A stretch of 49,749 bases of DNA, from the NCBI GenBank assembly GCA_045532175.1, contig JAZSFK010000065.1, forward strand, positions 1-49,749, in the 5' to 3' direction. Positions within the stretch are counted from its first letter, which is position 1. The number at the start of each line of letters is the position of its first letter. Positions 23,997 to 30,640 of the stretch are shown here, piece by piece. Source of the DNA: Fimenecus sp045532175. GTDB taxonomy: Bacteria; Bacillota; Clostridia; Oscillospirales; Acutalibacteraceae. Made by a program: the position numbers and the translations under genes. The notes below the pieces were generated by a model. The model was not told where the DNA came from. It worked only from the letters and a program-made list of their open reading frames with translations, and ran no database searches.

Positions 23997-25187
23997 TTAC
24001 TGAACTACGTATTCGCCATTTACAATTTTAACTGCAATAGGTGCTTTAACCGGCTCACCGTCAGCTCCCCATTTGATGTTAGTACCTGTAACACCGGTAA
24101 ATGTGATTTCTGTCATAGCAACTTTAAGAAGGTCACAAATTTCATCAGCTTCCATATCAGCTGTTACACCGGATTTTTCAATAGCCATCTTAAGGATGTA
24201 GATTGCATCATAAGCATCTGCACCAAACTGGTTAAGGTATGTTGTACCATATTTTGCTGTAAAGTTAGTAACAAAATTCTTTGTAATGTCATCAGTTGCT
24301 GTTGGTGTGAATGGAGTAAGGAGCATTACGCCTTCTGCAAGTGATTTATCAAAGTTTTCCATACCAAGGATACCATCAAGACCATCACAACCGAAGAAGA
24401 TTACGTTAAGTCCTGCTGCCTTTGACTGAGAAAGAATAAGACTTGCTTCGCTATAGTAAATAGGAAGGAAAAGAAGCTCTGCACCAGAAGCCTTAACAGC
24501 CTGAATCTGAGCTGAGAAGTCTGTATTAGTTGTATCTGTGAAAGATTGTGCTGTAACAACTTCAAGACCTTTTACTTTTGCCTGTGCATTGAATTTTTCA
24601 TAAATGCCTGAAGAGTATGCATTTGATGAATCATAGATTACTGCAACTTTCTTTGCAACATTGTTGTCAGCAATATAGTTTGCAGAAGCTGTACCCTGAG
24701 CAGGGTCAGAGAAGCAAACACGGAATGCGTTATCACCATCAATAGCCTCAACAGCTGTTGCAGATGCTGTAAGCATAAACATGTTGTCGTTGATAGCTTC
24801 ACCAAGGAATGCTGCACATGAACCTGAAGTAACACTACCAAGTGAAATCTTCATACCATTGTCAATAAGAGCACCATAGCCACTAACTGCACCTTGTTCA
24901 GTTGCTGTATCATCTTCATAGAGAAGTTCAAGCTTCATTCCGTTGACACCGCCGGCTGCATTGATTTCGTCAATAGCAAGCTGAGCACCATACTGAACAG
25001 CAAGACCATACTGAGCATAGTCACCTGTAAGCGGACCTGTGAAACCAATTTTAAGTGTTCCAGCTTCACCGGCATTCTTATTGCTGTCGTTTCCATCTTT
25101 GTTTTCTTTGCCGCCGCAAGCTGCAAAGCATGTAACTACAAGAGCTAATGCCATAAGCACTGCGAGGACTTTTTTGAGATTTTTCAT
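23997..25187 (-). CDS. livK: Branched-chain amino-acid ABC transporter substrate-binding lipoprotein
   Basis: This is the extracellular receptor of the LIV importer (396 aa): a lipoprotein signal with lipobox FAAC (C24), a Gly/Asn/Lys-rich linker, then a periplasmic-binding-protein type I (Leu/Ile/Val) domain. It has IGFTGPLTGDYAQYGLAVQY, AIDEINAAGGVNGMKLELL, SGSCAAFLGEAINDN (ligand-binding serine region), AVIYDSSNAYSSGI and FGADAYDAIYIL. ATG 25187 follows AAGGAGG. It is first gene of the operon, with a near-consensus promoter. The precise amino-acid preference is not readable. Confidence 0.95.
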   Translation of the reverse strand: MKNLKKVLAVLMALALVVTCFAACGGKENKDGNDSNKNAGEAGTLKIGFTGPLTGDYAQYGLAVQYGAQLAIDEINAAGGVNGMKLELLYEDDTATEQGAVSGYGALIDNGMKISLGSVTSGSCAAFLGEAINDNMFMLTASATAVEAIDGDNAFRVCFSDPAQGTASANYIADNNVAKKVAVIYDSSNAYSSGIYEKFNAQAKVKGLEVVTAQSFTDTTNTDFSAQIQAVKASGAELLFLPIYYSEASLILSQSKAAGLNVIFFGCDGLDGILGMENFDKSLAEGVMLLTPFTPTATDDITKNFVTNFTAKYGTTYLNQFGADAYDAIYILKMAIEKSGVTADMEADEICDLLKVAMTEITFTGVTGTNIKWGADGEPVKAPIAVKIVNGEYVVQ

Positions 25188-25262
25188 TGAAAATTCCTCC
25201 TTAATTTGTGTTTAAACACTTGAAATATGTATTTAAACTTATCTCTTTAAATAGATAAAGTA

Positions 25263-25291
25263 AATATACACCAAATCACACTATAAGTCAA
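25263..25291 (-). promoter_or_regulatory. Predicted sigma-A promoter of the LIV operon
   Basis: On the minus strand TTGACT (25291-25286), a 17-bp spacer and TATATT (25268-25263), about 75 bp ahead of the start codon. Confidence 0.75.
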
Positions 25292-25314
25292 TTATTTTCT
25301 TAATTTTTTTTAAA

Positions 25315-25342
25315 TAAAAAAGGGTATGTAGCCACATACCCT
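25315..25342 (-). terminator. Terminator of the M28 peptidase gene
   Basis: A 9-bp stem, AGGGTATGT (25321-25329) with ACATACCCT (25334-25342), is followed on the minus strand by a run of T. Confidence 0.9.
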
Positions 25343-25359
25343 TGTAATTATTATATAAT

Positions 25360-26697
25360 TTATTTCTTCTGCGGACCGTTAAATCCTTTTGTTTCTTGGA
25401 ATTCAGCGATTTTATCAATAACACTTAATACTACGTCAAATCCTGTACCAACTGTTTCCATATCAAAACGGTCAGGCATATCATGCCATGTGTGGTAGTA
25501 CCAAGTAAGCATTGGGTTTTGTGCTGCGAATGTAACTGATTTAATTCCGCCACGTGTCATTGGTGTGCTGTCGCAACCACCAACTGGGTTATGAATACAA
25601 CCATTTGTTTTGCTTTCAATACCCATTTCATTGAATGTATCCTTGAACATTTTCTCAAGGTCAGTGTCAAATCTGCAACCCTGCCAATCGTCCTTGATAA
25701 CAACCTCAAAATATTCCTTATCTGCAACTGAGTCAATGTTGATATTCCAAGCATTCTGTGTTAAATCATCATTTCTATGTTTGTGAACAAAATCCATTGA
25801 ACCACGAAGACCTGCTTCTTCTGAACCAACATTGCAGTCAACTATACGACAATTTTTTGGCATTTTTTCAGGATTTTCCTTGAAGTACTTGATTACAGCA
25901 TAACTTAAAGCACAACCGGTAGCATTATCCATAGCACCTTTTGAAGCCATGTCATCATCAGGGTCATTCCACATAACAACAAAATAGCTGCCAATAGCAG
26001 TAATGATAGGCAAGAAATGTAATGCGAAGTAGAATCTGTTAAGAACCTCTGAGGATGAAGCGATAATCGCCCAATCAGCTTTCAGATAAAGACCGATATA
26101 AATAACTGACATAACAATAGCAACAATTATGTTAAAGAAAACACAAATTGCACCAAAACCGACTTTACTGTATGTAGTGAGAAGGCCATAAATTGGTTTT
26201 TCAGGATATCTGGAAGCATTTTCTGAGTGTTTCCAGTTCCATGATGTGTCTGTATGACCGGAAAGGATGATTGTATAGTCATATTTTCCGTCCTCAGGAA
26301 CTAATTCACCATAAACATTCTGCGAAATTCTCTGCTTAAAGAACATATCAAACCATGGTTTATAGAGAAATGCACTGAATACAAGCCAAATTGTCATGCA
26401 TATTCCTGCAAGAGCCATACCAAACCAAATGTAATAATTATGAAGTGCAAAATAAACGAGAAAACTCATTATTACACCAAACCAGCCTGCATAAGGAAGT
26501 CCGCCGATACCTGAACGTGGAGAAACCGCAAATTCTTCTTTTTTTGGTTCAATTCCGATTTCACGAAGTTTTTCTCCCATATAATCGGCATATTCCTTTT
26601 CACCTTTAGAACCCGGAAGGCGAGGACCAACTTTTTCAGCAGCATGTTTTACTATATCCCATGCTTCTTGGACATACTTTCTTGATTCGTCTTTCAT
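25360..26697 (-). CDS. Membrane-embedded M28-family zinc aminopeptidase
   Basis: M28 enzymes are di-zinc aminopeptidases. This 445-aa protein has the ligand set in order: His in IILSGHTDTS, bridging Asp in GAMDNATGCALSY, catalytic Glu pair in NVGSEEAGLRGS, Asp in NINIDSVAD and His in WYYHTWHDMPD. Four hydrophobic segments are visible: two (about 70-112) before the first zinc ligand and two (about 178-243) between the first His and the bridging Asp. The catalytic domain therefore appears split by a two-helix insertion. ATG 26697 follows GGAGG. No signal peptide is present. It is monocistronic with its own promoter and terminator. The substrate is unknown. Confidence 0.85.
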   Translation of the reverse strand: MKDESRKYVQEAWDIVKHAAEKVGPRLPGSKGEKEYADYMGEKLREIGIEPKKEEFAVSPRSGIGGLPYAGWFGVIMSFLVYFALHNYYIWFGMALAGICMTIWLVFSAFLYKPWFDMFFKQRISQNVYGELVPEDGKYDYTIILSGHTDTSWNWKHSENASRYPEKPIYGLLTTYSKVGFGAICVFFNIIVAIVMSVIYIGLYLKADWAIIASSSEVLNRFYFALHFLPIITAIGSYFVVMWNDPDDDMASKGAMDNATGCALSYAVIKYFKENPEKMPKNCRIVDCNVGSEEAGLRGSMDFVHKHRNDDLTQNAWNINIDSVADKEYFEVVIKDDWQGCRFDTDLEKMFKDTFNEMGIESKTNGCIHNPVGGCDSTPMTRGGIKSVTFAAQNPMLTWYYHTWHDMPDRFDMETVGTGFDVVLSVIDKIAEFQETKGFNGPQKK

Positions 26698-26731
26698 TAC
26701 TGAATCCTCCGTCAATATATTTATCTTATAT

Positions 26732-26760
26732 ATAATATTTCATTTCGCAAATTAAATCAA
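26732..26760 (-). promoter_or_regulatory. Predicted promoter of the M28 peptidase gene
   Basis: On the minus strand TTGATT (26760-26755), a 17-bp spacer and TATTAT (26737-26732). Confidence 0.55.
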
Positions 26761-26790
26761 GTACAAAATTGAATTTTATCTGTAACAAAG

Positions 26791-26821
26791 AAAAAAGTCA
26801 GGTAACGTTTAGTTACCTGAC
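26791..26821 (-). terminator. Terminator of the acyl-CoA synthetase gene
   Basis: A perfect 10-bp stem, GTCAGGTAAC (26797-26806) with GTTACCTGAC (26812-26821), then TTTTTT on the minus strand. Confidence 0.9.
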
Positions 26822-26829
26822 ATAGATTA

Positions 26830-28464
26830 TCAGTTATATTTTCTTGCGATTTTAAGAGTTGTTGTTTTTGGAAATTCCTCGTCACGGATTTTAATTCTTG
26901 CAACATTCTTGAAAATTGGATTTTCACGGTTGTACTGTGCAACATCATCGTCAATTCTGTCACGAGCATCTGGGAATTCTTTTTCATTAAGGAAAAATTC
27001 AGCAATAATCTTTTCGTCTTCCTGATAAACAAGAACTTCTTCAACGTATTCAATTCTTGAAAGCTTATCTTCAATTTCTTCAGGAGAAACATTTTTACCA
27101 TTAGAAAGACAGATAAGATTCTTCTTTCTACCAACCATAAAGAGGAAACCGTCTTCGTCAATTCTGCCGTGGTCGCCGGTAATTAACCATTCACCATCAA
27201 ATGTTGCGGCGGTTGCTTCAGGGTCATTATAATAACCCTGCATTACGTTAGTACCTCTTACGTAGATTTCACCAACACCTTCATCGTCAGGGTTGACAAT
27301 CTTGATTTCACAACAGTCAAGCGGAGTACCAACACTACCAAACTTAAATTTTCCGGGTCTGTTACATGTAACAGCAGGTGAACATTCAGTAAGACCGTAA
27401 CCATTATAAATGTCGATACCAAATTCGTGCATACCTTTTTCAATTTTCGGGTCAAGGTTTGCAGCACCGCAAACAATCATATTGAGGTTTCCGCCAAGGT
27501 TATCAATAATTGTTTTGAAAATCTTTGCTCTTTTGTCAATACCAACCTTTAAAAGGGCATTACTGATTTTTAGACCCTTTTTAAGAATCTCTTCTCTGCC
27601 TGTCTTTCTTGCGGTTTTCCAGATTCTGTTATAAATTGTATTAACAACAAGAGGCACACCGCAGATGTTATATGGCTGATACTTCTTCATATCACCTTGA
27701 ATATTCTTAATACCATCACACAAATAACCCCATTCAGTAAGAATGTATGATGAGAATAGACCACTAACCCAAGCATAGGTATGATTCAATGGTAAGAAAC
27801 CGATAGCGTGTCTGCCGTTGAGTGCACGACAAGAAGCTGAACAGTTACTTGCTATATTGTAGTGAGTAAGCATAACACCCTTACTCTTTGCAGTTGTACC
27901 TGATGTATATGCAATACAAGCGAGGTCGTCAGGCTTAACTTCTGCATTTATAAAATCTTTATTTCCTGCATCCAATGCAGCTTGACCTTCCTTAAGGAAT
28001 TGGTCATAGTCATCAGTGCAGAAATACTGCATTTTTGGCATATCGGGATTTGCTTTAAATTCTTCAACAGCTTTGTTAAATTTTGGTGTATAAAAAAGAG
28101 CATCACAGTCGCAACGAATCAATTGGTCTGCAAGGTCATCATAAGGTAACTTTGCGTCCATCGGAACAGTAATATTACAACCACAAATAGTTGCGTAATA
28201 TGCAATCATCCACTCAAAACAGTTTTCACCGATAACTGCTATTTTCTTCTTTCCGTTAAGACCTTTTACATAGAAAAAAGTACCGAGAGCTGCAATTTCA
28301 CTCCAAGTCTGATTAAAACTTCTTTCACACTCGTTCTTATTTTTATCTAAGAAAACAAATTGTCTTTTATCTTGACCCTTCTGAGCACCGGTTACGATGA
28401 TTTCTTTAAGGGTTTTGTAATCAGGTATATTCGCATTACCAGCGTTGATATGTTTTTTTGCCAT
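26830..28464 (-). CDS. AMP-forming acyl-CoA synthetase (ANL superfamily)
   Basis: This activates a carboxylic acid (probably a fatty acid) to acyl-AMP and then the thioester. The 544-aa protein has the phosphate-binding loop CIAYTSGTTAKSKGVMLTHY, A5 motif IYNGYGLTECSPAVTCN, A7 WLITGDHGRIDEDGF, hinge GRKKNLICLSNGKNVSPEEIE and the A10 Lys near the C terminus (TTTLKIARKYN). It most resembles long-chain acyl-CoA synthetases; the chain length cannot be read. ATG 28464 follows GAGGAG. It is divergent from a TetR-family regulator that probably controls it. Confidence 0.9.
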   Translation of the reverse strand: MAKKHINAGNANIPDYKTLKEIIVTGAQKGQDKRQFVFLDKNKNECERSFNQTWSEIAALGTFFYVKGLNGKKKIAVIGENCFEWMIAYYATICGCNITVPMDAKLPYDDLADQLIRCDCDALFYTPKFNKAVEEFKANPDMPKMQYFCTDDYDQFLKEGQAALDAGNKDFINAEVKPDDLACIAYTSGTTAKSKGVMLTHYNIASNCSASCRALNGRHAIGFLPLNHTYAWVSGLFSSYILTEWGYLCDGIKNIQGDMKKYQPYNICGVPLVVNTIYNRIWKTARKTGREEILKKGLKISNALLKVGIDKRAKIFKTIIDNLGGNLNMIVCGAANLDPKIEKGMHEFGIDIYNGYGLTECSPAVTCNRPGKFKFGSVGTPLDCCEIKIVNPDDEGVGEIYVRGTNVMQGYYNDPEATAATFDGEWLITGDHGRIDEDGFLFMVGRKKNLICLSNGKNVSPEEIEDKLSRIEYVEEVLVYQEDEKIIAEFFLNEKEFPDARDRIDDDVAQYNRENPIFKNVARIKIRDEEFPKTTTLKIARKYN

Positions 28465-28491
28465 ATTTATACTCCTCGTTTTTTACAAATG

Positions 28492-28520
28492 CATATAATT
28501 GTAAGTTTGACATCTGTAAA
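28492..28520 (-). promoter_or_regulatory. Predicted promoter of the acyl-CoA synthetase gene
   Basis: On the minus strand TTTACA (28520-28515), a 17-bp spacer and TATATG (28497-28492). It overlaps the -35 side of the opposite tetR promoter. An inverted repeat TTACAA (28483-28488) / TTGTAA (28499-28504) brackets its -10. Confidence 0.45.
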
Positions 28521-28535
28521 CATTTATGGTAATAT
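28507..28535 (+). promoter_or_regulatory. Predicted promoter of the TetR-family gene
   Basis: Consensus TTGACA (28507-28512), a 17-bp spacer and TAATAT (28530-28535). Confidence 0.65.
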
Positions 28536-28548
28536 ATTAACAAAATAA

Positions 28549-28560
28549 GACAATATTGTC
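28549..28560. promoter_or_regulatory. 12-bp palindrome, possible TetR-family operator
   Basis: GACAATATTGTC is a perfect palindrome 14 bp downstream of the tetR -10 box, where a repressor would block its own transcription. Assignment to the neighbouring regulator is inference. Confidence 0.4.
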
Positions 28561-28601
28561 AATTAATTTTAAAAACTTATACACATTTGAGGTGAGTGTC
28601 A

Positions 28602-29180
28602 ATGTATGAAGGAAATAATCCTACCGCTTTGAAATCTCAACAGTGGTTAGGAGATACTTTAATTGATTTAATGGAGATAAAACCATATGAAGAAATATCT
28701 ATAAAGGATATTTGTCAACACGCAGATTTGTCAAGACAGACCTTCTATAATTTCTTTGAATCCAAGGATGAATTGTTCCGATATGCATTAAGACGTATAT
28801 ATGAAGATAAATTGGATTCACTTACAGAAATTCCCAGCTCAAAGGAAGCAATTTCATTGTTTGTTTGTAGTACAAGGGAACAGAGCAGACTCGTTGAGGT
28901 TATTGTAAAAAACAATATGGGAAACATCGTTTCTGATGAAATTTTTAAGTCAATAACCCGTTTCCTTAACAGATTTATTCCTAACTTTGAGAATCAACCT
29001 GATTTTGCATACCATGTTGTTTTGCTTTCGGGGGCATTAACGCATTTTATGACATATTATGCACGAAACAACAGCGAAATGTCAGAGGAAAAAATGACTC
29101 ATATTCTTGAAACTTTTCTTTCGGGTAAAATATTTAAGCTTTTGCGTGCATCAAAATATATCAAAAAGGTACTCAAATGA
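28602..29180 (+). CDS. TetR/AcrR-family transcriptional regulator
   Basis: This 192-aa one-component regulator has an N-terminal TetR helix-turn-helix (KPYEEISIKDICQHADLSRQ, TFYNFFESKDELFRYALRR) and a helical C-terminal ligand/dimer domain similar to that of the DhaS-type TetR_C group. ATG 28602 follows GAGGTGAG; a GTG at 28596 is the end of that site. It is divergent from an acyl-CoA synthetase gene, suggesting that it senses an acyl-CoA or related lipid, but this is inferred from position only. The stop codon lies within the terminator hairpin. Confidence 0.88.
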   Translation: MYEGNNPTALKSQQWLGDTLIDLMEIKPYEEISIKDICQHADLSRQTFYNFFESKDELFRYALRRIYEDKLDSLTEIPSSKEAISLFVCSTREQSRLVEVIVKNNMGNIVSDEIFKSITRFLNRFIPNFENQPDFAYHVVLLSGALTHFMTYYARNNSEMSEEKMTHILETFLSGKIFKLLRASKYIKKVLK

Positions 29181-29193
29181 GTGCCTTTATTTT
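29165..29193 (+). terminator. Terminator overlapping the end of the TetR gene
   Basis: A 10-bp stem with one wobble pair, AAAGGTACTC (29165-29174) with GAGTGCCTTT (29179-29188), then ATTTTT. Confidence 0.75.
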
Positions 29194-29236
29194 TATGATG
29201 ATATGTACGGTCACCTATATAAGTCCCTTAAAATTA

Positions 29237-29276
29237 AAAAATCCAAACTCAACCTAAAGGTCAAATTTGGATTTTT
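29237..29276 (-). terminator. Distal terminator after the duplicated tRNA-Pro 3' end
   Basis: An 11-bp stem, AAAAATCCAAA (29237-29247) with TTTGGATTTTT (29266-29276). On the minus strand it begins directly after the CCA of the tRNA 3'-end copy, so it is probably the original tRNA terminator. Confidence 0.65.
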
Positions 29277-29299
29277 GGTCGGAGTGACAGGACTTGAAC
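29273..29299 (-). repeat. Second copy of the tRNA-Pro 3' end (27-bp direct repeat)
   Basis: These 27 bases are identical to 29490-29516, which hold the T-loop, 3' acceptor strand and CCA of tRNA-Pro(GGG). The matching 5' part of a tRNA is absent here, so this is a fragment. Copies of a tRNA 3' end in direct orientation are the usual footprint of site-specific integration; here the copies are only 217 bp apart. The upstream half of the T-stem is not conserved. Confidence 0.85.
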
Positions 29300-29441
29300 G
29301 TCTGCTTCGGCAACGCCTTGCATACTACTCGCTTGGCGACCCAAATTCTTACGAATTTCGGTACCCGCCAACCGCTTTTTGCTAAAAACGATATACTACA
29401 TCGTTTTCTTAACGCAAAAACCTCCATGAGGTTCAAGTCCT
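29289..29441. other. Structured noncoding segment between the tRNA-Pro 3'-end copies
   Basis: No convincing protein gene is present. The outer arms AGGACTTGAAC (29289-29299) and GTTCAAGTCCT (29431-29441) are an 11-bp inverted repeat derived from the T-arm. Inside are a hairpin at 29333-29371 (TTGGCG+ACC with GGT+CGCCAA, and AAATTC-TTAC-GAATTT) and a second at 29376-29420 (TTTTTGC/GCAAAAA enclosing AAAACGAT/ATCGTTTT). A weak GGC-AAC-GCC loop is at 29309-29317. The whole could fold like a branched cloverleaf as RNA or single-stranded DNA. An alternative local fold is the T-arm-like GAGG-TTCAAGT-CCTC at 29428-29442. Function unknown. Confidence 0.5.
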
Positions 29442-29455
29442 CATTTTCAATGCAA

Positions 29456-29486
29456 AACAAAAAAGGCACCTAAAAAGGCACCTTTT
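29456..29486 (-). terminator. Proximal terminator of tRNA-Pro
   Basis: On the minus strand AAAAGGTGCC (29486-29477) pairs with GGTGCCTTTT (29470-29461) as a 10-bp stem with two wobble pairs and a six-base loop, running into TTTTTTG. Confidence 0.65.
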
Positions 29487-29492
29487 CCGTTT

Positions 29493-29568
29493 TGGTCGGA
29501 GTGACAGGACTTGAACCTGCGGCCTCTTGACCCCCAGTCAAGCGCGCTCCCAGCTGCGCCACACCCCG
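29493..29568 (-). tRNA. tRNA-Pro (anticodon GGG)
   Basis: This 76-nt gene has CCA encoded. The acceptor stem CGGGGTG pairs with CACTCCG (one G-U), followed by discriminator A and CCA. The anticodon stem CTTGA/TCAAG encloses loop CTGGGGG, giving anticodon GGG. The T-arm is GCAGG-TTCAAGT-CCTGT. It is monocistronic with its own promoter and is followed on the same strand by a terminator, a structured insert and a second copy of its own 3' end. Confidence 0.96.
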
Positions 29569-29586
29569 ATATTTGTAACGGAAGAT

Positions 29587-29615
29587 ATAATATCACAATA
29601 AAAGATAATTTGCAA
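29587..29615 (-). promoter_or_regulatory. Predicted promoter of tRNA-Pro
   Basis: On the minus strand TTGCAA (29615-29610), a 17-bp spacer and TATTAT (29592-29587), about 19 bp before the mature 5' end. Confidence 0.6.
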
Positions 29616-29637
29616 GTAATATTTTAACAATTTTCTA

Positions 29638-29667
29638 TTTACCTTTTGTTTAGTTTTGTGTTAGAAT
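29638..29667 (+). promoter_or_regulatory. Possible promoter of the EEP-family gene
   Basis: TTTACC (29638-29643), an 18-bp spacer and TAGAAT (29662-29667). A modest match. Confidence 0.35.
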
Positions 29668-29687
29668 AGCACAGAGGTGATTAATTT

Positions 29688-30602
29688 ATGAAAAAGACGA
29701 TTAAAAGAATTTTAATATGCGTTGTGTCTGCACTTCTTGCGTTTGTTCTTTTATGGGTTGGTGTAATTTATGTTTATTATCCGCACTATAAGAAAAATCA
29801 AAGTGAAATTGTAATGGATGAAAATGTAAATCCTAATGAAATAAGAGTAATGAGTTACAATATACGTTGTCATGCTCCCGATGATTTAGGAAAGAAAAAT
29901 TGGTTCTATCGTGCAAATCTTGTTGCGGATACTATTGAAAAAGCACAGCCCGGAATTATTGGTTTTCAGGAAGTAAACAGTTGGCAGTATGATTATTTAT
30001 GCGAGTCAATGCCTCTGTATGATTCTATTATTACTTATCGTGATGATATTCCGGTATACTCTGAGGGTTGTCCTGTATTTTACAGAACGGATTTATACAC
30101 ACTCGTTGACAAGGGTTCATTCTGGCTATCAGAAACTCCTGATGAAATGAGTAAAGACTGGGGGGCAGCGTGTTACAGAATTTGTAGCTATGCAAAGCTT
30201 AAAGATAATGCATCAGGCAAAGAGTTTATCGTGTTCAACACCCATCTTGACCATGTAAGTGATGAGGCTCGTATTAACGGAATCAATGTTGTTCTTGATA
30301 AAATTAATGAGTTTGGCGGAGTTCCTGCTATTCTTATGGGTGACCTTAATGCAGAGGAAAAATCCGATACATACAAGAGTGCAATTGAATTTTTTGATGA
30401 TACCAAGTATATGACAGATAACACAATGAAGAGCTGCACATACCAAGGTTGGGGTACACAACTTGACCGCGAATGTATCGACTATATAATGATTTCAAAG
30501 TCTGATTTCAAAGTTCATTCATATAAAGTTATTACAGATGCTTATGATGGAGTTTACACAAGTGACCATTTTCCACTGATGTCAGTTTTATCATTCGCAT
30601 AA
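29688..30602 (+). CDS. Membrane-anchored endonuclease/exonuclease/phosphatase (EEP) family protein
   Basis: This 304-aa protein has one N-terminal membrane helix (residues 7-30) and then an EEP metal-dependent phosphoesterase domain predicted outside the cell. Motifs in order are VMSYNIRCH (N58), GIIGFQEVNSWQ (metal Glu95), FIVFNTHLDHVS, ILMGDLNAEE and YTSDHFPLMS (catalytic His). The family includes nucleases, sphingomyelinases and inositol or lipid phosphatases; the target cannot be decided from sequence. ATG 29688 follows GAGGTGA. It is monocistronic between the tRNA and a strong terminator. Confidence 0.88.
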   Translation: MKKTIKRILICVVSALLAFVLLWVGVIYVYYPHYKKNQSEIVMDENVNPNEIRVMSYNIRCHAPDDLGKKNWFYRANLVADTIEKAQPGIIGFQEVNSWQYDYLCESMPLYDSIITYRDDIPVYSEGCPVFYRTDLYTLVDKGSFWLSETPDEMSKDWGAACYRICSYAKLKDNASGKEFIVFNTHLDHVSDEARINGINVVLDKINEFGGVPAILMGDLNAEEKSDTYKSAIEFFDDTKYMTDNTMKSCTYQGWGTQLDRECIDYIMISKSDFKVHSYKVITDAYDGVYTSDHFPLMSVLSFA

Positions 30603-30611
30603 TAAAGTTAG

Positions 30612-30640
30612 GGCGGGGTTATTGACCCCGCCGATTTTTT
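30612..30640 (+). terminator. Terminator of the EEP gene
   Basis: A GC-rich 8-bp stem, GGCGGGGT (30612-30619) with ACCCCGCC (30625-30632), then six T. It abuts the stop of the convergent ABC-F gene. Confidence 0.9.

Noticed and set aside
26757..27161. A 134-codon minus-strand frame
   Set aside because: It overlaps the end of the acyl-CoA synthetase gene in a different frame and runs through its terminator.
29107..29385. A 92-codon plus-strand frame after the TetR gene
   Set aside because: It overlaps the regulator, a terminator and the structured segment. It has no ribosome site or recognisable domain.
29421..29445. A T-arm-like GAGG-TTCAAGT-CCTC on the plus strand as part of a second tRNA gene
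   Set aside because: No matching acceptor, D-arm or anticodon arm was found at the proper distances. It was kept only as part of the structured segment.
29254..29469. A 71-codon open frame on the minus strand spanning the tRNA 3'-end copy
   Set aside because: It runs through the terminator, the nested hairpins and the tRNA fragment, and part of the peptide is a translation of the tRNA 3' end. Its start has no ribosome site.
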